Source: Crossiella sp. S99.2 | GTDB lineage: Bacteria; Actinomycetota; Actinomycetes; Mycobacteriales; Pseudonocardiaceae | Length of the DNA: 64,000 nucleotides | Assembly (NCBI RefSeq): GCF_023094165.1 | Contig: NZ_JALMDK010000001.1 | Location: 1,240,001 to 1,304,000, forward strand | Reading direction: 5' to 3' | In this document: in pieces, positions 50,576 to 61,135 of the stretch | Layout of the letters: each line of letters begins with the position of its first letter | Position numbering within the stretch: the stretch's first letter is position 1 | Notes under the pieces: model-generated | Told to the model about the DNA's origin: nothing | What the model saw: the letters and a program-made list of their open reading frames with translations, nothing else | Databases searched by the model: none | Position numbers and translations under genes: made by a program

Positions 50576-51448
50576 ATGACGGACCAGCAGGCGCCGGTGC
50601 TGGCGGAGGGGCTGGGGAAGAGGTACTCGCGGGGCTGGGCCCTGCGGGACTGCTCGCTGGAGATCCCGCCGGGCCGGGTGGTGGCGCTCGTCGGGCCGAA
50701 CGGCGCGGGCAAGAGCACGCTGATGGGCCTGGTCACCGGGCTGGTTCGGCCGAGCGTGGGCCGGATCGGGGTGTTCGGCGAGGTGCCCAGCGGGCGCGGC
50801 ATGCACTCCTCGGTGTCCTTCCTGACCCAGCAGAAGCCGCTGTATCCGCAGTTCACCGTGGCCGAGACGCTCCGGCTGGGCAGACACGCCAATCCGGGCT
50901 GGGACCAGGCCTACGCCGAGGAGCTGGTGGCGCGGGCCGCGGTGCCGCTCACGGCCAAGGTGGGCACGCTCTCCGGTGGGCAGCGGACCCGGGTCGCGCT
51001 GGCATTGGCGCTGGGCAAGCGGCCGCGGCTGCTGATGCTCGACGAGCCGCTGGCCGACCTCGATCCGCTCGCCCGGCAGGCCGTGTTGCAGACGTTGCTG
51101 GCGGAGTGCCGGGCGCAGGAGATCACCGTGTTGCTGTCCTCGCATGTGCTCGCGGAGCTGGAAGGGGTGTGCGACCACCTGGTGCTGCTCATCGGTGGCC
51201 GGGTGCGGCTCGCCGGTGATGTCGCCCAGCTGGTGCACGAGCACGCCCTGCTGGTCGGGCCGCCCGGTCAGCCGTGTCCGGTAGCGCCGGGATCGGTCAT
51301 CGACACCCAGGTGGTCAACGGCGCGCAGCTGGTGCTGGTGCCCGCGCACGCCGCCCGGCGCCAGCCGGGCTGGCAGCTGCACCGGCCGCGACTTGGCCAC
51401 CTCGCGCTCTCCTACATGCGCGGCACCGGTCTGGAGGTCGCGGCATGA
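50576..51448 (+). CDS. ABC transporter ATP-binding protein
   Basis: 290 residues. Walker A GPNGAGKST, signature LSGGQRTRV, Walker B LLMLDEPLADLDP and the switch His in LLSSHVLAELE are all present. The C-terminal 70 residues resemble the regulatory tail of drug-exporter ATPases. The stop overlaps the permease start (ATGA). Confidence 0.93.
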   Translation: MTDQQAPVLAEGLGKRYSRGWALRDCSLEIPPGRVVALVGPNGAGKSTLMGLVTGLVRPSVGRIGVFGEVPSGRGMHSSVSFLTQQKPLYPQFTVAETLRLGRHANPGWDQAYAEELVARAAVPLTAKVGTLSGGQRTRVALALALGKRPRLLMLDEPLADLDPLARQAVLQTLLAECRAQEITVLLSSHVLAELEGVCDHLVLLIGGRVRLAGDVAQLVHEHALLVGPPGQPCPVAPGSVIDTQVVNGAQLVLVPAHAARRQPGWQLHRPRLGHLALSYMRGTGLEVAA

Positions 51449-52431
51449 CCTGGATCGTGTGGCGTCAGCAGCGACTCGCGCTGATCAGCCTCGCCGTCGC
51501 ACTGTTCGCCGGCGTGGTGGCGGTGTTGTTGCTGCGGGCGGGAATGACCGCGGACCTCGACGCCCGGGGCATCGCCGGCTGCGTGCTGGACGGGATCAAA
51601 CCGGGCTCGGCCTGCTCCGGCACCGCGGTCACCGAGTTCCAGGACACCTGGTTCGACCGGATGAAGATCGCGCAGTCGCTGGTGCTCGCGTTGCCCGCGC
51701 TGGTCGGGGTGTTCATCGGCGCGCCGTTGTTCGCGCGGGAGTTCGAGCAGGGCACGCACGTGCTCGCGTTCACCCAGTCGGTGAGCCGGATCCGCTGGAT
51801 GGCGAGCAAGTTCCTGGTCACCGCGGTGCCCGCGCTGGTGGTGCTGCTGACGCTGCAGTTCCTGGTCGGCGGCTGGCTGGCGGCCGCGGGCAGCCTGGGG
51901 CCGTTGAAGACCGGGCCGTTCGCCGCCACCACCTTCGGCGCCAGCGGGATCTCCCCGTTCGCCTACACGCTGTTCGCCTACACCCTCGGCATGTTCCTGG
52001 GCGCGTTGTCCCGGCGGACGCTGATGGCGATGACGCTCACCCTCGGGGTGTTCGTGGTGATCCGGTACGTGCTCACCGGCCTGCAGCAGTTCATGCTCAC
52101 GCCGAAGCGGATCACCTCGGACGACCCGACCAGCTCCGCGGTGCCCACCGGCGACCGCTCGCTGGTGCTGGACAGCGGCCACCTGGACGCGGCCGGCAAC
52201 GTGCTGCCCAACAGCTGGTCCCGGATCAGCGGCTGCGGCGCCCGCGGCAACGAGGCCATGCCGACGGATCAGCTGACCTGCTACCGCGAGCACGGGCTGG
52301 TGAAGTCCTTCGCCGACCTCATCCCGGCCGACGCGGCGACCTCGTTGCACCTGGTCGAGGGCTCGATCTTCCTCGGGCTCGCGGTGCTGTTCACGCTGGG
52401 CTCGATCTGGGCGGTCCGGCGGCAGGTGTGA
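51445..52431 (+). CDS. ABC transporter permease
   Basis: 328 residues. The start MTWIVWRQQRLALISLAVALFAGVVAVLLL is typical of exporter permeases; about six membrane segments follow, with a large extracytoplasmic loop (~215-295) before the final helix. ABC-2 type by context. Encoded with the ATPase at 50576. Confidence 0.88.
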   Translation: MTWIVWRQQRLALISLAVALFAGVVAVLLLRAGMTADLDARGIAGCVLDGIKPGSACSGTAVTEFQDTWFDRMKIAQSLVLALPALVGVFIGAPLFAREFEQGTHVLAFTQSVSRIRWMASKFLVTAVPALVVLLTLQFLVGGWLAAAGSLGPLKTGPFAATTFGASGISPFAYTLFAYTLGMFLGALSRRTLMAMTLTLGVFVVIRYVLTGLQQFMLTPKRITSDDPTSSAVPTGDRSLVLDSGHLDAAGNVLPNSWSRISGCGARGNEAMPTDQLTCYREHGLVKSFADLIPADAATSLHLVEGSIFLGLAVLFTLGSIWAVRRQV

Positions 52432-52466
52432 GGTGAAGGTGGAGTGCCAGGGACCGGTGGACACCT

Positions 52467-52862
52467 ATGCTGAACGGCGTGATCGAGTTTCGCATCGATC
52501 GGCACTCCGGGGTGGCCACCTACCTCCAGATCGCTGCGCAGGTCAAACAGGCGATGCGGATGGGACTGCTGGGCCCTGGCGACCAGCTGCCGACGGCCAG
52601 GGAGGTGGTGGCGGCCACCACGGTCAACCCCAACACCGTGCTCAAGGCCTACCGCGAACTCGAACACGAGGGACTGGTGGCCGGCCGCCGCGGGATGGGC
52701 ACCTTCGTCACCGCGTCCCTGGCCACCGACGCGGTCAAACTCGGCGCCCCACTGCGGCAGGACCTCGAACAGTGGATGGGCCGGGCGGTCACCGACGGGC
52801 TTGTGCTGGAAGAGGTCGACGCGATCTACACCGACGTGCGGGACACGCACTACCCGGCCTGA
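52467..52862 (+). CDS. GntR-family regulator, YtrA subfamily
   Basis: 131 residues; winged HTH (SGVATYLQIAAQVKQAMRMGLLGPGDQLPTAREVVAATTVNPNTVLKAYRELEHEGLVAGRRGMGTFV) and only a short dimerisation tail, as in YtrA proteins that control their own ABC exporters. 35 bases after the permease. Confidence 0.9.
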   Translation: MLNGVIEFRIDRHSGVATYLQIAAQVKQAMRMGLLGPGDQLPTAREVVAATTVNPNTVLKAYRELEHEGLVAGRRGMGTFVTASLATDAVKLGAPLRQDLEQWMGRAVTDGLVLEEVDAIYTDVRDTHYPA

Positions 52863-52899
52863 CGCGCGCGCTCGCCGGTCCCAGACAGGGTGGTGGACA

Positions 52900-53814
52900 A
52901 TGCCGGGCATGAACGCCCCCGCGCTGCCGCGTCCGGACGCGAGCCCGGTCCGGGTGACGGGCGTGGCCAAGCAGTTCGGCCGCACGATGGCGTTGCGGGA
53001 CTGCGACTTCGCGTTGCCGCCGGGCAGCGTGACCGCGCTGGTGGGCCCGAACGGCGCGGGCAAGAGCACCCTGTTGTCCTTGATCGCGGGCCTGGCCAGG
53101 CCGACCCGCGGTGAGATCAGCGTGCACGGGGCGCCGGTGCACGGCCGGATGCACCCCGACGTTTCGCTGCTGACCCAGCGCCGTCCGCTCTACGACGGCT
53201 TCACCGTGCGCGAGATGATGCGGGCCGGCGCGGCGCTGAACAGTCGCTGGTCGGCGCAGCGGGCGGAGGAGGTGCTCGACCTGCTGGCCGGGGTGGACCG
53301 GGACGCGAAGGTGGGCACCCTGTCCGTCGGCGCGCGCACCCAGGTCGCCATCGCGCTGGCGCTGGGCAGGCTGCCCAGGGTGCTGCTGCTCGACGAGCCG
53401 CTCTCCGACCTGGACCCGCTGGCCAGGGACGAGACCTTGCGGATCGTGCTGACCGAGGTCGCCGAACGCGGCACCACGGTCCTGCTGTCCTCGCACCTGC
53501 TCACCGACCTCGGCGACGTCTGCGACCACCTGCTGCTGCTCGACGAGGGCCGGGTGCAGCTGGCGGGCGACATCGGCGACACCCTGGCCGAGCACCAGGT
53601 GCTGGTCGGGCCCGCCGAGTCCGCCGCCGCCATCACCGGCACGGTCATCGACTCCTCCGGCACCGAGCGGCAGCGGACCGTGCTGGTCCGCGGCGGCGCC
53701 GCGCCCGAGGGCTGGCTGGCCGAGCGGCCCGATCTGGAATCGCTGGTGATGGGCTACCTGCGCGCCTCGCGGACCCGCAGGCTGGCCGTCAGCTCGCCGC
53801 GCCCAGGCCGCTGA
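52900..53814 (+). CDS. Second ABC transporter ATP-binding protein
   Basis: 304 residues from the ATG at 52900 (52909 also possible). Walker A GPNGAGKST, Walker B LLLDEPLSDLDP, SSH switch; the signature reads LSVGARTQV instead of LSGGQ. Similar to the ATPase at 50576, so likely a duplicate, but no permease follows. It may pair with the permease at 51445 as a heterodimeric exporter. Its 3-prime end overlaps the minus-strand ECF gene by 26 bases. Confidence 0.88.
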   Translation: MPGMNAPALPRPDASPVRVTGVAKQFGRTMALRDCDFALPPGSVTALVGPNGAGKSTLLSLIAGLARPTRGEISVHGAPVHGRMHPDVSLLTQRRPLYDGFTVREMMRAGAALNSRWSAQRAEEVLDLLAGVDRDAKVGTLSVGARTQVAIALALGRLPRVLLLDEPLSDLDPLARDETLRIVLTEVAERGTTVLLSSHLLTDLGDVCDHLLLLDEGRVQLAGDIGDTLAEHQVLVGPAESAAAITGTVIDSSGTERQRTVLVRGGAAPEGWLAERPDLESLVMGYLRASRTRRLAVSSPRPGR

Positions 53815-54343
53815 CCAGCGCTGACCTGCCGCCGAGGCAGCGGGCCCGCAGCTTCCGCCTGGCCCGGAACAACCGGGTGCGCACCGTGGTCACCTGGGTC
53901 GAGGTGGCCTCGGCGATCTCCGCCGCGGTCAGGTCCGCCCAGGCCACCATCAGCAGCACCTCCCGTTCCTCCGGGCGCAGTCCGGCCAGCGTCCCGGCCA
54001 GGCCGGTGGCCATCGACTGGGCGTCCACCACCGCCGCGGTGTGCTCGTCGACCTGTTCGGTCACCGCCCGCCGCCCATGTTCCCTGGCCCACGCCCGCAG
54101 GCGGCGGCCCTCCGCGCGGGTGTGCCTGCGCAGCAGGTTGGCCGCGATGCCGAACAGCCAGGCCCGCGGGGTGGCCCGCTCCGGCTCGAAGCTGTCCCGG
54201 CGTTCCCAGGCGGTCAGGAAGGTCTCCGACACCAGGTCGTCGGCGACCTGGGTGTCCACCCGGCAGGACAGGTATCTGTGCAGCTCACGGGCGTGGCGGT
54301 GGTAGAGCCGGGCCCAGGTGTCCTGGTCCAGCGGGCTGGTCAC
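53789..54343 (-). CDS. ECF-type sigma-70 factor
   Basis: 184 residues from a GTG at 54343 coupled to the acyltransferase gene. Region 2 (WARLYHRHARELHRYLSCRVDTQVADDLVSETFLTAWERRDSF) and region 4 (LAGLRPEEREVLLMVAWADLTAAEIAEATSTQVTTVRTRLFRARRKL) are complete. The anti-sigma factor usual for such genes is not adjacent. Confidence 0.9.
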   Translation of the reverse strand: MTSPLDQDTWARLYHRHARELHRYLSCRVDTQVADDLVSETFLTAWERRDSFEPERATPRAWLFGIAANLLRRHTRAEGRRLRAWAREHGRRAVTEQVDEHTAAVVDAQSMATGLAGTLAGLRPEEREVLLMVAWADLTAAEIAEATSTQVTTVRTRLFRARRKLRARCLGGRSALVSGLGAAS

Positions 54344-55455
54344 TTCGGCTCCGCGGTGTGCCCGACCGGTTCGGGCGCCGGTACCGCCTTGGCCTCGCGG
54401 CGGCGGCCCAGCGCGATCATCGGGCGCTCCACCCAGCGATAGCAGAGGTCGGCGATGCCGATCGCGACCAGGGACACCGGCACCGCCAGCAGCAGTCCGG
54501 ACGCGCCGGGCGCCAGCCCCACCACGATGCCGTGCGCGATCGACTGGACCAGATAGATCGAGTACGAGCGCTCGCCGAGGTAGACCATCACCCGGGTGGA
54601 GAGCAGGCGCTGGGGCAGGCCGGGACCGAGCAGCGCGGGCATCAGCAGCGCCGCGGCCAGCGCGTAGAACGGCACCACCGCGACGAAACCGGGAATGTCG
54701 AACACGGCCTTGTCCAGCAGGTCGGACAGGGTGGACACGGACAGGTGCGCGCCGAGGAAGAGCAGGCACACCGCGCCCGCGACCCAGGGCCTGGTCAGCG
54801 GCTTGAACACGGCGTAGCCGCGCGGGTTGTGCATGATCATCGCGAGCAGGCAGCCGATCAGCACGGTGAAGTAGTGCACCGACCAGCCCTTGGGGTCCAC
54901 GGCCACGGTGAACGGGATGACGGCCAGCGAGAGCGTCATCAGACCGGCCGTGACCAGCGGACGGGCCCTGGGTAGCAGGGTGAACGCCAGCAGCGGCCAC
55001 AGCAGGTAGAACTTCTGCTCGATGCCCAGCGACCAGGAGTGCCCGTACGGTCCGCCGAGCCCGAACTCGTTGAAGAACACCAGGTACAGCCCGAAATCCC
55101 GGCCCAGCGGGTTCGAGCCGAACTGCCCGGCGACCAGCAGGCCGGCGGCGGTCAGGAACAGCACCACGAAGTACACCGGCAGGATGCGGAACGCGCGCCT
55201 GCGGTAGAAGCTCGGCAGGTTGATCCGCCCGGTGCGGGAGTGCTCGCGCAACAGCAGGGTCGTGATCAGGAAGCCGGACAGCACGAAGAACACCTGCACA
55301 CCGAGCCAGCCCTGCAGCAGACCGGGGCCGTCGTTGTGGAAGAACACGACGAGCAGCGCGGCGATGGCGCGCACCCCGTCCAGGGCGGGGAACCGCTTCA
55401 GCGCGAGGAACTCCCCGTGGCTCATCGGCGCGTTACGAGTGGTGCTCATGGACAC
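54340..55455 (-). CDS. Acyltransferase 3 family membrane protein
   Basis: 371 residues. FPALDGVRAIAALLVVFFHN with the catalytic His, RRRAFRILPVYF and HSWSLGIEQKFYLLWPLL are hallmarks of acyltransferase 3 enzymes, which acylate sugars on polymers, lipids or antibiotics from the membrane. About ten membrane helices. Start from GTG 55455 or ATG 55449; no clear ribosome site. Confidence 0.9.
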   Translation of the reverse strand: MSMSTTRNAPMSHGEFLALKRFPALDGVRAIAALLVVFFHNDGPGLLQGWLGVQVFFVLSGFLITTLLLREHSRTGRINLPSFYRRRAFRILPVYFVVLFLTAAGLLVAGQFGSNPLGRDFGLYLVFFNEFGLGGPYGHSWSLGIEQKFYLLWPLLAFTLLPRARPLVTAGLMTLSLAVIPFTVAVDPKGWSVHYFTVLIGCLLAMIMHNPRGYAVFKPLTRPWVAGAVCLLFLGAHLSVSTLSDLLDKAVFDIPGFVAVVPFYALAAALLMPALLGPGLPQRLLSTRVMVYLGERSYSIYLVQSIAHGIVVGLAPGASGLLLAVPVSLVAIGIADLCYRWVERPMIALGRRREAKAVPAPEPVGHTAEPK

Positions 55456-55544
55456 TAGTTGCCGATGGGCCCCCCGACGTTCCTATGAGGACAGTCACAC
55501 CGCCGGAGTGGGAACGCGGTCGCGGCCTGCGGCGAAGAGTGTCC

Positions 55545-56777
<1,233 letters not shown>

Positions 56778-56824
56778 GCATCCGGCCCGCCGCCGGCAGG
56801 GTGGCGGGCCGGACACCTGGCAGG

Positions 56825-57850
56825 CTAACTGCCCGCCGCGTCGAAGATGGCGCTGACCAGCGAGGTCGCCCCGGTGGTGTCCTGGGACAGCTCCCAGTTC
56901 ATGATCCCGCCGGCGTTGGTCTTGGCCCACTGGGTCTTGCGCTTGATGGTGGGGATGCCGTTGTAGCACTGCTGGGCGCCACTGGCCTGGATGCAGTCCT
57001 TCTGCGCGTTGGCCGCGTTCATGGCCACGATCTGGGCGTAGGTCAGGTAGTTCGGCCTGCTGTAGAACGGCACGCCGAGCACGGCCTTGCTCGCGGGCAG
57101 GCCGCGGGCCTTCCAGCCGTTGAGTGAGTCGATCGACCACTGGTAGTTGGCGTGCGGGCTGCCGCCGTCGTAGGCCATGATGTTGAGGAAGTCGACCACG
57201 CCGAACACCGCGGGCTGCACGCCGTTGGCGGTGGTGCCGCCGGAGACCACGGCCGCGGTGAGCAGCTTGCCCTTGGGCTTGAGCGCGCCGCTGAGCTGCT
57301 GCATCAGCGCGGTGAAGTTGTTGCCGGAGGCGCCGGGGTCCGGGTACTCCCAGTCGATGTCGACCCCGTCCAGGTTGTACTGGTTGATCACGTTGACCAC
57401 CGCGTTGACGAAGGCGGTCCGGGTGCCCGCGCTACGCGCCAGCGCCTCGAAGGCCGAGTCGTTGCCGTCGTTCCAGCCACCGATCGCCAGCGACACCTTG
57501 ACGCCGTTGCTGTGTCCCTGGGACACCAGCGAGCGCAGCTTGTTCGGGTCCGGGATGGCTTGCAGGGTCCCGTTCGCGTTGGGCAGCGCGAAGGCGTAGT
57601 TGATGTGGGTGAGCTTGCGGTACTGGATGCTGTTCACGTTGCCGGACCAGGACGGCATGTAACCCACGCTGCGGAAACCGGGCGGCAGCGCCTGCACCGC
57701 GGTCGGTTCCGCGGCGGCCTGGTCCACCGGGGCCGCGCTACTCGGCGCGGCGAGTCCCATCGTGATCGCGGCCGCCGCCGTGACCAGGGCGATTCCCGTT
57801 GTGGCCCAACGAGAGCGGACCATACGTGAACGAATGGCAATCGATTGCAT
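56825..57850 (-). CDS. Secreted GH18 chitinase
   Basis: 341 residues. Signal peptide to about residue 40 (APSSAA). The catalytic motif DGVDIDWEYP (Glu168 as acid) and SLAIGGWN are standard GH18, and the end keeps GGIMNWELSQD. No carbohydrate-binding module. Short, so probably an exo- or endo-acting single-domain chitinase. The intergenic sites at 57954, 58083 and 58117 point to control by DasR or LacI-type regulators. Confidence 0.93.
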   Translation of the reverse strand: MQSIAIRSRMVRSRWATTGIALVTAAAAITMGLAAPSSAAPVDQAAAEPTAVQALPPGFRSVGYMPSWSGNVNSIQYRKLTHINYAFALPNANGTLQAIPDPNKLRSLVSQGHSNGVKVSLAIGGWNDGNDSAFEALARSAGTRTAFVNAVVNVINQYNLDGVDIDWEYPDPGASGNNFTALMQQLSGALKPKGKLLTAAVVSGGTTANGVQPAVFGVVDFLNIMAYDGGSPHANYQWSIDSLNGWKARGLPASKAVLGVPFYSRPNYLTYAQIVAMNAANAQKDCIQASGAQQCYNGIPTIKRKTQWAKTNAGGIMNWELSQDTTGATSLVSAIFDAAGS

Positions 57851-57953
57851 GACGATATATCCCTTTCAGGGCAGGGGCTGAACGGGTGTCGCGGTGCGCG
57901 CACGAAGCCGGGCCGCGGCGGCAGGGGGCGGCGGCGACGTCGGACGCGTTACC

Positions 57954-58141
57954 GGAAACCGGTTTCCACGGCTAGCGGGAACCGGCTGTTAGGGTGAGAT
58001 TGATTCGGCCAGAGCGCACACCAGTGACGGTGTCTTCACAGACACATCCCTCCTGGCAGCGGGCGAGAGTCAGCCTACTGCATGACTTGAATCAAGTCAC
58101 GGCAAAAGCACCAATGGGTCCAGACCACTTTGGTCTGGACC
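57954..58141. promoter_or_regulatory. Operator cluster upstream of the chitinase
   Basis: Three palindromes: GGAAACCGGTTTCC at 57954-57967 (LacI-like), TGACTTGAATCAAGTCA at 58083-58099, and GGTCCAGACCA-CTT-TGGTCTGGACC at 58117-58141. The last resembles a doubled DasR-responsive element (consensus centred on TGGTCTAGACCA), the chitin/GlcNAc switch of Streptomyces. These account for the 319 gene-free bases between the two secreted-enzyme genes. Confidence 0.6.
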
Positions 58142-58169
58142 GGTGCGGCGGGTGGCGGCCCGCCTGCGC

Positions 58170-58853
58170 TCAGGTGGTGATCAGCTTGTCCGGGTCGGCC
58201 ACCGGGTATTCAAGCTGGAGGTTCTTGTACTCGTCCTCGATACCGGAGTTGTGGATCTGGATCGCCAGCGGTCCGACCCTGGCCGCCTTCTTGTCCTTGA
58301 ACGACAACACCTCGGTGGCCTTGCACTTGCTCGCCCCGGCCGGCAGCGGGCAGCAGGCCATCCGCGCGATCCCGGTGGCCTGGTTGCCCACGATCTCGCA
58401 CTGGGCCCACTTCTGCACATCCCACTTGGGGTGGGGGTACTTGGTGAAGAACTCCTTGCCGCTGTTGTTGTGTCCCGGCCGGTAGTCCCAGTGGCCGCCG
58501 TTGGGCGGCTGGAACTGGATGGCGCCCAGTCCGTTGATCGGCTGGGTGACGCCCCAGATCAGCACCGAGGGCGCGTGGTTGCCCTTGACCTGGCGCAGGT
58601 GGAACAGCCAGCGGAAGGTGCCTGCCTGCTGCTTGTTGTAGTACAGCCAGCCCCGGGACTTGCCGGTGCTGTGGATCGCCCCGTCCTTGACCAGGTACTC
58701 ACCCGGTTTGGACGCGGTCCAGCCGTCCAGGGTTTTCCCGTCGAACATGGGCTTGAGTACCGGGTCGGCTGCCGCCGGTGGGGTGAAAGCCGTACCCAGC
58801 AACACGATCCCGGCCAGCAGTGTCCACAGTGGACGACGAAGCATGGTGACCAT
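58170..58853 (-). CDS. Secreted DUF1080 (3-keto-disaccharide hydrolase-like) protein
   Basis: 227 residues; signal peptide (LWTLLAGIVLLGTAFTPPAAA) and the DUF1080 jelly roll (MFDGKTLDGWTASKPGEYLVKDGAIHSTGKSRGWLYYNKQQAGTFRWLFHLRQ, PLAIQIHNSGIEDEYKNLQLEY). Related domains act on 3-keto-glycosides or bind glycans. Paired by position with the chitinase, it may take part in polysaccharide use. Confidence 0.85.
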   Translation of the reverse strand: MVTMLRRPLWTLLAGIVLLGTAFTPPAAADPVLKPMFDGKTLDGWTASKPGEYLVKDGAIHSTGKSRGWLYYNKQQAGTFRWLFHLRQVKGNHAPSVLIWGVTQPINGLGAIQFQPPNGGHWDYRPGHNNSGKEFFTKYPHPKWDVQKWAQCEIVGNQATGIARMACCPLPAGASKCKATEVLSFKDKKAARVGPLAIQIHNSGIEDEYKNLQLEYPVADPDKLITT

Positions 58854-58883
58854 CCTTCCCGCAACGGACGTTCTCAGGTTGTC

Positions 58884-58895
58884 GAAAACGTTTTC
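58884..58895. promoter_or_regulatory. LacI-type operator
   Basis: GAAAACGTTTTC, a perfect 12-base palindrome 31 bases upstream of the DUF1080 start, with the central CG typical of LacI/GalR sites. Confidence 0.5.
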
Positions 58896-59011
58896 ATTGG
58901 GGCGGTGGAACCGAGGCTACGAGCGTGCCGAGGACAGCGTCAACCCGCGTCATCCGTTCGGTCGCGGGTGATATGCCCGGCCGCGCACGGCGACCGGGCA
59001 TATCGGGCGAA

Positions 59012-59410
59012 TCAGCTACCGCAGGCGGTGCTCAGCTTGGTGAGCTGGTCGGTCTTGTTCTTGAGCCAGGTGGCCAGCGCCTCCGGGCCGAAGTCCTTCA
59101 GCGTCACCGAACTCATCGACTTGGCCATGTCGTCGATGGCGGTCTTGACCGTGGCGTCGCCTGCCTTGGCGGCCAGCGCCTCCAGCTCCTTGGCCTTCTT
59201 CTGGGTCTCTTCGAGGGCCTTCTGCGGGTCCGCGGCGTTCGGGGTGAAGCCGGCCAGCTTCAGCGCGTCGATGCACAGCGTGGCCTTGTTGGCCACGTCG
59301 CCCACCTTGTTCGCGGTGTCGGTCGCCTGCTGGAGCGCGCCGCAGCCGGCCAGGCCGCCGAACAGGCCCAGGGTCAGCAGAACGGTGGCCACTGGACGAG
59401 CTGCGCGCAT
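59012..59410 (-). CDS. Small lipoprotein
   Basis: 132 residues; signal peptide with lipobox LAGC, then a helical part (KALEETQKKAKELEALAAKAGDATVKTAIDDMAKSM) and two further cysteines (LCIDAL, STACGS) that could form a disulfide. Unknown function. Confidence 0.75.
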   Translation of the reverse strand: MRAARPVATVLLTLGLFGGLAGCGALQQATDTANKVGDVANKATLCIDALKLAGFTPNAADPQKALEETQKKAKELEALAAKAGDATVKTAIDDMAKSMSSVTLKDFGPEALATWLKNKTDQLTKLSTACGS

Positions 59411-59489
59411 GCCGTATCTCCGATCATCGGTGTCTGTTAAGTCCGACTCTACCGGTGCGCGGATCCTGGGGTCGGGGCTTCGCGCAAGA

Positions 59490-61064
59490 TCATCTGCCCA
59501 GTCCGCGCCAGAACTCGGCCCGGTGTCCGGCGGCCAGGTCGACCGGCGCGATGCCGCCGTGCCCCGGGGCCAGGGTCTGGACCAGGTCGGTTGCCGGGGA
59601 GGACGGCGCCCACCGGGGGCGGCCCGGACCGTTGGGATCGCCGGTGCGGGCGAACCGGGTCCAGTAGTCGATCATCGTGTTGCCTAGTTCCCGCTGGTCC
59701 GGGCGGAGCCGGGTGCCGGTGAAGTACTCGGCGGCGAACAGATAGTTGAGTTCGGCGGCGTGGAAGGCCCCGGTCCGGTAGCTCAGCGGCGCGACCGTGC
59801 TCACCCAGGGCGCCTCGGTGTCGGCGAACTCGTAGGCGTAGGTCGGCACGTGCCGGGCCAGCGCGCGGTGGGTGGCCGCGGCGGCGCGCGCCCAGTAGGC
59901 GTCGGTGAGCACCGCGGTCATCGCCTCGGACGGGCTGCGGTAGCCGGTCAACGGGTACTCGGCGGCGATCCTGGCCGCGTCCGGCCGGCCGAAGATCGCG
60001 GTCAGTTCGGCTGGGTAACTCGCCGCGGAGACCGGGGGCAGGCCGAGCAGTTCGCGGGCCAGGAAGGTGGCGTGCTCGTCCCTGGTGGTGCCGTGCAGGA
60101 CCGGGACCCGGTTGAACCGGCCGGTGGCCAGCGCTGTCACCGGGTCCAGCGGCAGGATGTGGTCGCCGGTGACCGGGCCGAGTTCGTGCCCGGCCTTGGC
60201 CAGTAGTTCCGCCGCGGGCTTGGCGTGCAGGCAGACGGCCGCGGTGGCGGGCTCGGTGCAGCCGAGCCGGGTGGCGAAGGCGGTCGCGTCCGCCTCGGCC
60301 CTGGCCTTCGGTCGGGGCAGCCAGGTGCCGGAGGTGGGCCAGGAGGTCATCGCACACGGTCCACTTTGGACGATCGCGCGGTGGAACAGCCCGGCCGACC
60401 GCGGTGAGAATAAGTGCGCGCAGGCGCTGACCCCGCCGGCGGACTCGCCGAAAACCGTGACGTTGCCGGGGTTTCCACCGAACGCGGCGGCGTTGCGGCG
60501 CACCCAGTGCAGTGCGGCCTGCTGGTCCTCGATGCCCAGGTTGCCCGCGCCCAGCGCCGGATGGGCCAGGAAGCCGAACACGCCGAGGCGGTAGTTGAGC
60601 GTCACCACGACCACGTCGCCGCGGGCGGCCAGCGCGGCCGGGTCGTACTTGCTGCCCGCCCCGTTGCGGAAACCGCCGCCGTGCAACCACACCAGCACCG
60701 GCAGCGGCCGCCCGCCGCGGGCTTTCGGCGTGATCACGTTGAGGTACAGGCAATCCTCGGCCACCCTGGCCTGCTCGCCGAGGATGCCCCGGTTCTGCGC
60801 GCACTCCGGACCGGGGCGGCGGGCGTCCCGGATCCCGGTCCAGCGCGCCGCCGGTCGCGGCGAGCCCCAGCGCAGCTCACCGACCGGCGGGGCCGCGTAC
60901 GGAATTCCTTGGAACGAACGGTGATCCGCCGCCACGGTCCCCAGCACCGGGCCCGTGTCGGTCAGCGCCAACGCCGCCGGACGCGCCGAAGCGACCCCCG
61001 CCGTCATGCCGAGGCTGAGCACGGCCGCCAGCAGCACACTGAGCACTCTTGTTTTCCCTGTCAC
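59490..61064 (-). CDS. Secreted carboxylesterase (type B)
   Basis: 524 residues from the GTG at 61064. Signal peptide to about residue 28 (VASA). The carboxylesterase B set is clear: FQGIPYAAPPVGELRW, EDCLYLNV, oxyanion WLHGGGF, nucleophile GESAGG (Ser208), and the tail DYWTRFARTGDPNGPG. Hydrolyses esters outside the cell. The frame is open much farther upstream, but that part is the antisense of the methyltransferase gene. Confidence 0.92.
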   Translation of the reverse strand: MTGKTRVLSVLLAAVLSLGMTAGVASARPAALALTDTGPVLGTVAADHRSFQGIPYAAPPVGELRWGSPRPAARWTGIRDARRPGPECAQNRGILGEQARVAEDCLYLNVITPKARGGRPLPVLVWLHGGGFRNGAGSKYDPAALAARGDVVVVTLNYRLGVFGFLAHPALGAGNLGIEDQQAALHWVRRNAAAFGGNPGNVTVFGESAGGVSACAHLFSPRSAGLFHRAIVQSGPCAMTSWPTSGTWLPRPKARAEADATAFATRLGCTEPATAAVCLHAKPAAELLAKAGHELGPVTGDHILPLDPVTALATGRFNRVPVLHGTTRDEHATFLARELLGLPPVSAASYPAELTAIFGRPDAARIAAEYPLTGYRSPSEAMTAVLTDAYWARAAAATHRALARHVPTYAYEFADTEAPWVSTVAPLSYRTGAFHAAELNYLFAAEYFTGTRLRPDQRELGNTMIDYWTRFARTGDPNGPGRPRWAPSSPATDLVQTLAPGHGGIAPVDLAAGHRAEFWRGLGR

Positions 61065-61135
61065 CACGCCAACTCTGGCCCGGCCGGGCCGGGCGCACAG
61101 GGAACACAGCACCCGGATCGGAGGTAGGGCCCGCC

